DNA of 35,341 bases, taken from assembly GCA_023388335.1 (NCBI GenBank), contig JAEWGL010000134.1, positions 1 through 35,341 on the forward strand. The letters run 5' to 3'. Of this stretch, positions 32,499 through 35,341 are shown piece by piece. Source of the stretch: Pseudomonadota bacterium. Its GTDB lineage: Bacteria; Pseudomonadota; Gammaproteobacteria; Pseudomonadales; Pseudomonadaceae. The notes beneath the pieces were generated by a model. That model did not search any database and was not told the DNA's origin. It was given only the letters and a program-made list of their open reading frames with translations. The translations under genes and the position numbers were made by a program. Positions within the stretch are counted from its first letter, which is position 1. Each line of letters opens with the position of its first letter.

Positions 32499-33508
32499 GG
32501 TTGTGGCGCTTTACCAGAGGCGAAGGCTTCAGACAGGGTCTCGAGGCCTCGGAACAGACGGATACCGGCCTGCATGGCATCGGCGTCGAGGACGATGATG
32601 CGGTTGTGCTTCACCGCTTCCATGTTCTTGGTCACCGCGTCGTTGCGCAGGAATTCCAGCTTTTTCTCGAAGTCGTCGGCCGGGAAGCGGCGACGGTCCA
32701 TGCGGGCGATGATCAGCCAGGTCGGGTTGGCCTTGGCCAGGGTTTCCCAGCCCACGGTCGGCCATTCCTCGTTGGATTCGACCACGTTGCGCACACCCAG
32801 GGTCTGCAGCATGTAGTCGGCCACGCCTTTGCGGCCGGCGACGTAGGGGTCGATGTCCAGGTCGGCGCTAGAGAACCAGAACAGCGCCGAGGTCTGGCTC
32901 AGGTCTTTGCCGGCCAGGCGTACCTTGGCGCTGTCCAGGCCGCCCTTGAGATCAGCATTGAGGGCGGCGCCGCGATCCTGGACGTCGAAGATCTCGGCGA
33001 GCTGGCTGATGCTCTTGTAGATGCTGTCGACCTGGAATGGCTGCAGGCGGGTGCCGTCGGCACCGACCAGATTGTCCTTGCCTTCGCAGTCCGACGGCAG
33101 CAGGTAGGTAGGGATCTTCAGTTCGTGGAACTGCTCGCGGGTGCCAACCACCCCTTGGGCGCCGACCATCCATTCGAACTGCACGGCCAACAGCTGCGGG
33201 CGCTTGGCGATCACCGACTCGAAGCTGGGATCGTTGTCGGCCAGGCGCTCGACCTTGGCGTTCAGCGCCTGGTACTCGGGCAGCACATTGTTGAACCACA
33301 GCGAGGTGCCGACCAGCTTGTCGCCCAGGCCCAGGGCGTAGAGCATTTCGGTGCCGGCCTGGCCAATGGTCACGGCGCGCTCCGGAGCGTGCTGGAAGGT
33401 CTGCGACATGCCGCAGTTGTCGATCGTCAGCGGATAGTGGGTGGCGGCGGCCTGGGCCAGGCCAGTCAGGCCGAGGCCCGCGAGCAGGGTGACGAAACGG
33501 GGCAGCAT
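32495..33508 (-). CDS. Periplasmic substrate-binding protein, BtuF/FepB type
   Basis: A 337-residue protein with signal 'MLPRFVTLLAGLGLTGLAQA'. The mature part has the helical-backbone metal-receptor pattern: 'YPLTIDNCGMSQTFQHAPERAVTIGQAGTEMLYALGLGD' in part, 'KRPQLLAVQFEW' and 'WETLAKANPTWLII'. It would bind the ligand in the periplasm and deliver it to the permease. AGGAG is about eleven bases upstream of ATG. The leader of some 150 bp to the riboswitch makes this the first gene of the operon. Binding of cobalamin, cobinamide or a cobalt chelate is inferred from the riboswitch; a siderophore is the alternative from the family alone. Confidence 0.92.
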   Translation of the reverse strand: MLPRFVTLLAGLGLTGLAQAAATHYPLTIDNCGMSQTFQHAPERAVTIGQAGTEMLYALGLGDKLVGTSLWFNNVLPEYQALNAKVERLADNDPSFESVIAKRPQLLAVQFEWMVGAQGVVGTREQFHELKIPTYLLPSDCEGKDNLVGADGTRLQPFQVDSIYKSISQLAEIFDVQDRGAALNADLKGGLDSAKVRLAGKDLSQTSALFWFSSADLDIDPYVAGRKGVADYMLQTLGVRNVVESNEEWPTVGWETLAKANPTWLIIARMDRRRFPADDFEKKLEFLRNDAVTKNMEAVKHNRIIVLDADAMQAGIRLFRGLETLSEAFASGKAPQP

Positions 33509-33656
33509 GGTGTGGCGATCTCCTATCGGACAGTACGTGGAAGGGTACGTACAGACAGGCATCGCAGCCCCGCGCGCAGGCAGGACAGCACCCGGCGCAG
33601 GCGTGCTGCGCAAGGTGGTGATGGCCATCCCGGACACCCCGCCGGTTGGTAGTTGT

Positions 33657-33827
33657 TTGCCGGCAGGTCTCCTGACTGGTGCGTCATCGCCCGGCTCCAG
33701 CCTTCCCGGGTGGTCCCAGTGGCATTGATGGAGCGGGCTCGGCACGTACAGTTGCGGGGGCAGTTCCGTTTGGCCCGCGCATGGCGGGCCGGGGATTCCC
33801 TATTAGTTCCGTGTGGAAACCGGCGGG
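33657..33827 (-). promoter_or_regulatory. Cobalamin riboswitch (AdoCbl-type B12 element)
   Basis: Read on the minus strand, the hallmarks occur in order: 'AATAGGGAATCC', 'AACTGCCCCCGCAACTGTA', 'GCCACTGGGA', 'CGGGAAGGC', and the B12 box 'CAGTCAGGAGACCTGCC' near 33662-33678. These form the conserved core and kissing-loop region of the cobalamin riboswitch. Downstream 'CCGGCGGGGTGTCCGG' (about 33625-33645) could be the expression platform. High cobalamin should switch off the five genes from 33508 to 28895. Exact 5' and 3' limits are estimated. Confidence 0.93.
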
Positions 33828-33831
33828 CGGC

Positions 33832-33861
33832 ATCTTAGACTAACCAAGCTCCAAGCTCCAA
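33832..33861 (-). promoter_or_regulatory. Candidate promoter of the riboswitch operon overlapping the heptamer array
   Basis: On the minus strand TTGGAG (33856-33861) and TAAGAT (33832-33837) are 18 bp apart, and the predicted start falls at the 5' end of the riboswitch. Both hexamers are imperfect (3/6 and 4/6). The -35 lies inside a repeat unit. Weak but well placed. Confidence 0.3.
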
Positions 33862-33892
33862 GCCTCAAGCCTCAAGCCTCAAGCCTCAAGCT
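33844..33892. repeat. Seven tandem heptamers, CCAAGCT/TCAAGCC
   Basis: Seven uninterrupted 7-bp units: CCAAGCT twice, CCAAGCC, TCAAGCC three times, TCAAGCT. It lies immediately upstream of the riboswitch and is the mirror partner of the array at 33945. Confidence 0.95.
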
Positions 33893-33944
33893 GATTAGCT
33901 GTGACTCGCCTGGCACCTATCTTCCGGTACCGCGTATGCTCTTT

Positions 33945-33995
33945 CTTGCAGCTTGCAGCTTGCAGCTTGCAGCTTGCAGCTTGCAGCTTGCAGCT
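33945..33995. repeat. Seven tandem CTTGCAG heptamers
   Basis: Seven perfect CTTGCAG units plus CT, ending inside the stop codon (TAG, minus strand) of the DUF1624-type gene. The core GCTTG is the complement of CAAGC in the first array, so the two arrays can fold back on each other with five of every seven bases paired across a 52-bp spacer. Confidence 0.95.
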
Positions 33996-35160
33996 AAAAA
34001 TACTTGAGCCAGGCGATATCGCGGCGGCGTGCCTTGAGGTGGGCAAACCAGCGCACTGGCAGGTACAGGGCCAAGCTCAGCAGCACCGCCACCAGCCATA
34101 CCGCGCCGATGCCGTCGAAACCGAAGTAATCGCCCTGGTTCAGGCCCAACAGCGCGACGCTGGTCAGGTACAGCAGCTTGAGCACATAAAGGTGCAGTAG
34201 ATAGAAGAACATCGGCGCTGCGCCGAACACCGCCAGGGCGCTGATCCAGCGGGCCTGGCCAGCGCGCTCGAAGCCGCGCAGCAGGAGCAGGCCGGCGCCC
34301 AGGGTGAGGGTAAGGAACAGCAGCGATGGCGGGTATTTGGTGATGTTGAAGAAGCTCATCAACGTCTGGATCGCGCTCGGGTAACCCGACCACGGTGCCT
34401 CGCCGTAGCCGTTGATCATATGCAGTGCGACGAAGCCGAGCAGCGCGATCACGCCAGCCAGCAGCAGGCGCCGTTGGCGTGCGCCGGCCTGTGCGTCGCG
34501 GGCGAACCATGGGCCAAGTACATAACCCAGGGCAATCACGCCAATCCATGGCAGCACCGGGTAGGAAGTGCGCAGGCGCAGGCTGTCGGACACCTCCAGC
34601 CAGCCGCGGTCGTGCAGGATCGCCCAGGGCACGTGCATCGCCGATCCAGGCGCAAAATGCAGGCCATCGAGCAGGTTGTGCCCGGCGACGATCGCCACGC
34701 CCACGGCCAGCAGCCAGGCGCGCGGCAGCCAGACCAGCGCCGAGAGGGCGATCATGCTTACGCCGATGGCCCAGATGACCTGCATGTAGATCACGCTCGG
34801 CGGCAACTGGAAGGTCCAGGCGAAGTTGACCAAGGTGAACTCCAGCACGACCAGAAACAGTCCGCGCTTGAACAGAAAGGCCGAAACGTCGCCACGGCCC
34901 TGGTGCTTCTGTCCATAGAGGTAGGCCGACAGGCCGGTCAGCAGCACGAACACCGGCGCGCACAGGTGGGCGAGGGTGCGGCTGAAGAACAGGCTCGGGT
35001 CGGTGGCGTCGATGGTCATTGGATCGCTGACCTGGCGGTGCAGGAAAAACGTTTCACGCACGTGATCCAGCAGCATGAACAGGATCACCAGGCCGCGCAG
35101 GGCATCGATGCTCTGCAAGCGCTGGACGAGGAGGGTGGGGGTGGCGGAGGCGCTTGTCAT
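33994..35160 (-). CDS. DUF1624-type multi-pass membrane protein (heparan-alpha-glucosaminide N-acetyltransferase-like)
   Basis: A 388-residue protein with about ten hydrophobic segments. The opening 'RLQSIDALRGLVILFMLLDHVRE' is the family hallmark (S-x-D-x-x-R-G, then a His in helix 1), followed by 'PVFVLLTGLSAYLYG', 'YPVLPWIGVIALGYVLGPWF' and 'FGAAPMFFYLLHLYVLKLL'. Related proteins transfer acyl groups across the membrane; the substrate here is unknown. No Shine-Dalgarno is visible before the ATG on the minus strand. It stands alone upstream of the riboswitch operon on the same strand, with the repeat arrays between them. Confidence 0.85.
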   Translation of the reverse strand: MTSASATPTLLVQRLQSIDALRGLVILFMLLDHVRETFFLHRQVSDPMTIDATDPSLFFSRTLAHLCAPVFVLLTGLSAYLYGQKHQGRGDVSAFLFKRGLFLVVLEFTLVNFAWTFQLPPSVIYMQVIWAIGVSMIALSALVWLPRAWLLAVGVAIVAGHNLLDGLHFAPGSAMHVPWAILHDRGWLEVSDSLRLRTSYPVLPWIGVIALGYVLGPWFARDAQAGARQRRLLLAGVIALLGFVALHMINGYGEAPWSGYPSAIQTLMSFFNITKYPPSLLFLTLTLGAGLLLLRGFERAGQARWISALAVFGAAPMFFYLLHLYVLKLLYLTSVALLGLNQGDYFGFDGIGAVWLVAVLLSLALYLPVRWFAHLKARRRDIAWLKYF

Positions 35161-35200
35161 GGAAGGAGATCGCAGGCAAGAGTGGATTACTTAATGAAAT

Positions 35201-35213
35201 GTTATCTTATAAC
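35201..35213. promoter_or_regulatory. GTTAT-CTT-ATAAC palindrome upstream of the DUF1624-type gene
   Basis: A perfect 5-bp dyad with a 3-bp centre lies in an A/T-rich patch 41 bp upstream of the start codon, where promoter and operator would be expected. The regulator is not identified. Confidence 0.35.
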
Positions 35214-35284
35214 TATTAGTTGTGCGAGCGTGAGACTTTTCTGCGCGCCGACCAGGATTGGAGCGCGTATGGCCGCCGCCAACT

Positions 35285-35341
35285 GTAAAAACGGGCTTGC
35301 CGGGACGCCGGACCGCGCGATCGGGCGCGCAGCGGCCGCAA
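35285..35341. repeat. REP-like palindromic sequence at the window end
   Basis: 'ACGGGCTTGCCGGGACGCC' and 'CGCGATCGGGCGCGCAGCGG' resemble the REP elements at 9.7 and 15.6 kb with insertions and changes. It is cut by the end of the window. Confidence 0.5.

Noticed and set aside
30694..32580. 628-residue open frame joining the ATPase to upstream sequence
   Set aside because: The upstream part is a frame-shifted reading of the permease gene, low in hydrophobic order and rich in Arg/Pro. The ATPase starts at 31485 with AGGAG and a 4-bp overlap.
33844..33995. CRISPR-like array
   Set aside because: The units are 7 bp and directly adjacent without spacers, so this is a simple tandem repeat.
35269..35341. 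Possible plus-strand gene start near the window end with GGAG upstream
   Set aside because: The coding part runs straight into REP-like palindromic sequence and is cut by the window, so no protein can be supported.

Overview
The window looks like chromosomal DNA of a Pseudomonas, most likely of the P. putida group. The grounds are the high GC, OprB- and OprD-type porins, a periplasmic gluconate 2-dehydrogenase operon, an orphan ParA, and REP-type palindromes of the 'GCGGGCTTGCCCCGCGATCG' kind. The genus rests on gene content and style, and no search was run. No rRNA, tRNA, CRISPR array, insertion sequence or phage gene was seen.

Layout. 1-5.3 kb is sugar related: the C-terminal part of an OprB porin, a Gfo/Idh/MocA oxidoreductase, a convergent GH15 glycoside hydrolase and a lipoprotein. 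5.5-11.1 kb is a run of small independent genes: isochorismatase-like hydrolase, AraC regulator, alpha/beta hydrolase, secreted endonuclease I, phosphoesterase, VOC protein and ParA. 11.6-15.5 kb is a three-gene membrane-bound gluconate 2-dehydrogenase operon (Tat-exported small subunit, FAD subunit, tri-haem cytochrome c). It is followed by a stem-loop and a pair of inverted REP elements.

15.7-23.6 kb is a six-gene minus-strand operon with a divergent LysR regulator. In transcription order it encodes an aldehyde dehydrogenase, an M19 'dipeptidase' lacking several metal ligands, a BCCT transporter, an unrecognised 564-residue protein, a DUF3726-like protein and a RidA-family protein. It reads as an uptake and catabolic unit for an unknown betaine-like nitrogen compound, and is one of the two best candidates for an undescribed pathway.

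23.9-28.9 kb is mixed and locally degenerate. It holds a small lipoprotein, a Nudix hydrolase, two GNAT acetyltransferases and the remains of two type VI secretion Hcp effector/immunity modules. A 62-bp leader occurs twice (26173 and 27786). The second copy precedes the first 49 codons of an Hcp gene, then an in-frame tail that overlaps a small membrane-protein gene by ATGA. The first copy precedes a 249-residue membrane protein with no Hcp left. I read these as deleted effectors with retained immunity genes.

28.9-33.8 kb is a tightly coupled five-gene minus-strand operon under a cobalamin riboswitch (about 33657-33827): substrate-binding protein, FecCD/BtuC-type permease, ATPase, pseudoazurin-like cupredoxin and OprD-family porin. 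A blue copper protein and a specific porin in a B12-controlled uptake operon are unexpected, making this the second strong candidate. Upstream lie two arrays of seven heptamers in opposite orientation. The window ends with an integral-membrane DUF1624-type protein gene and a REP-like sequence.
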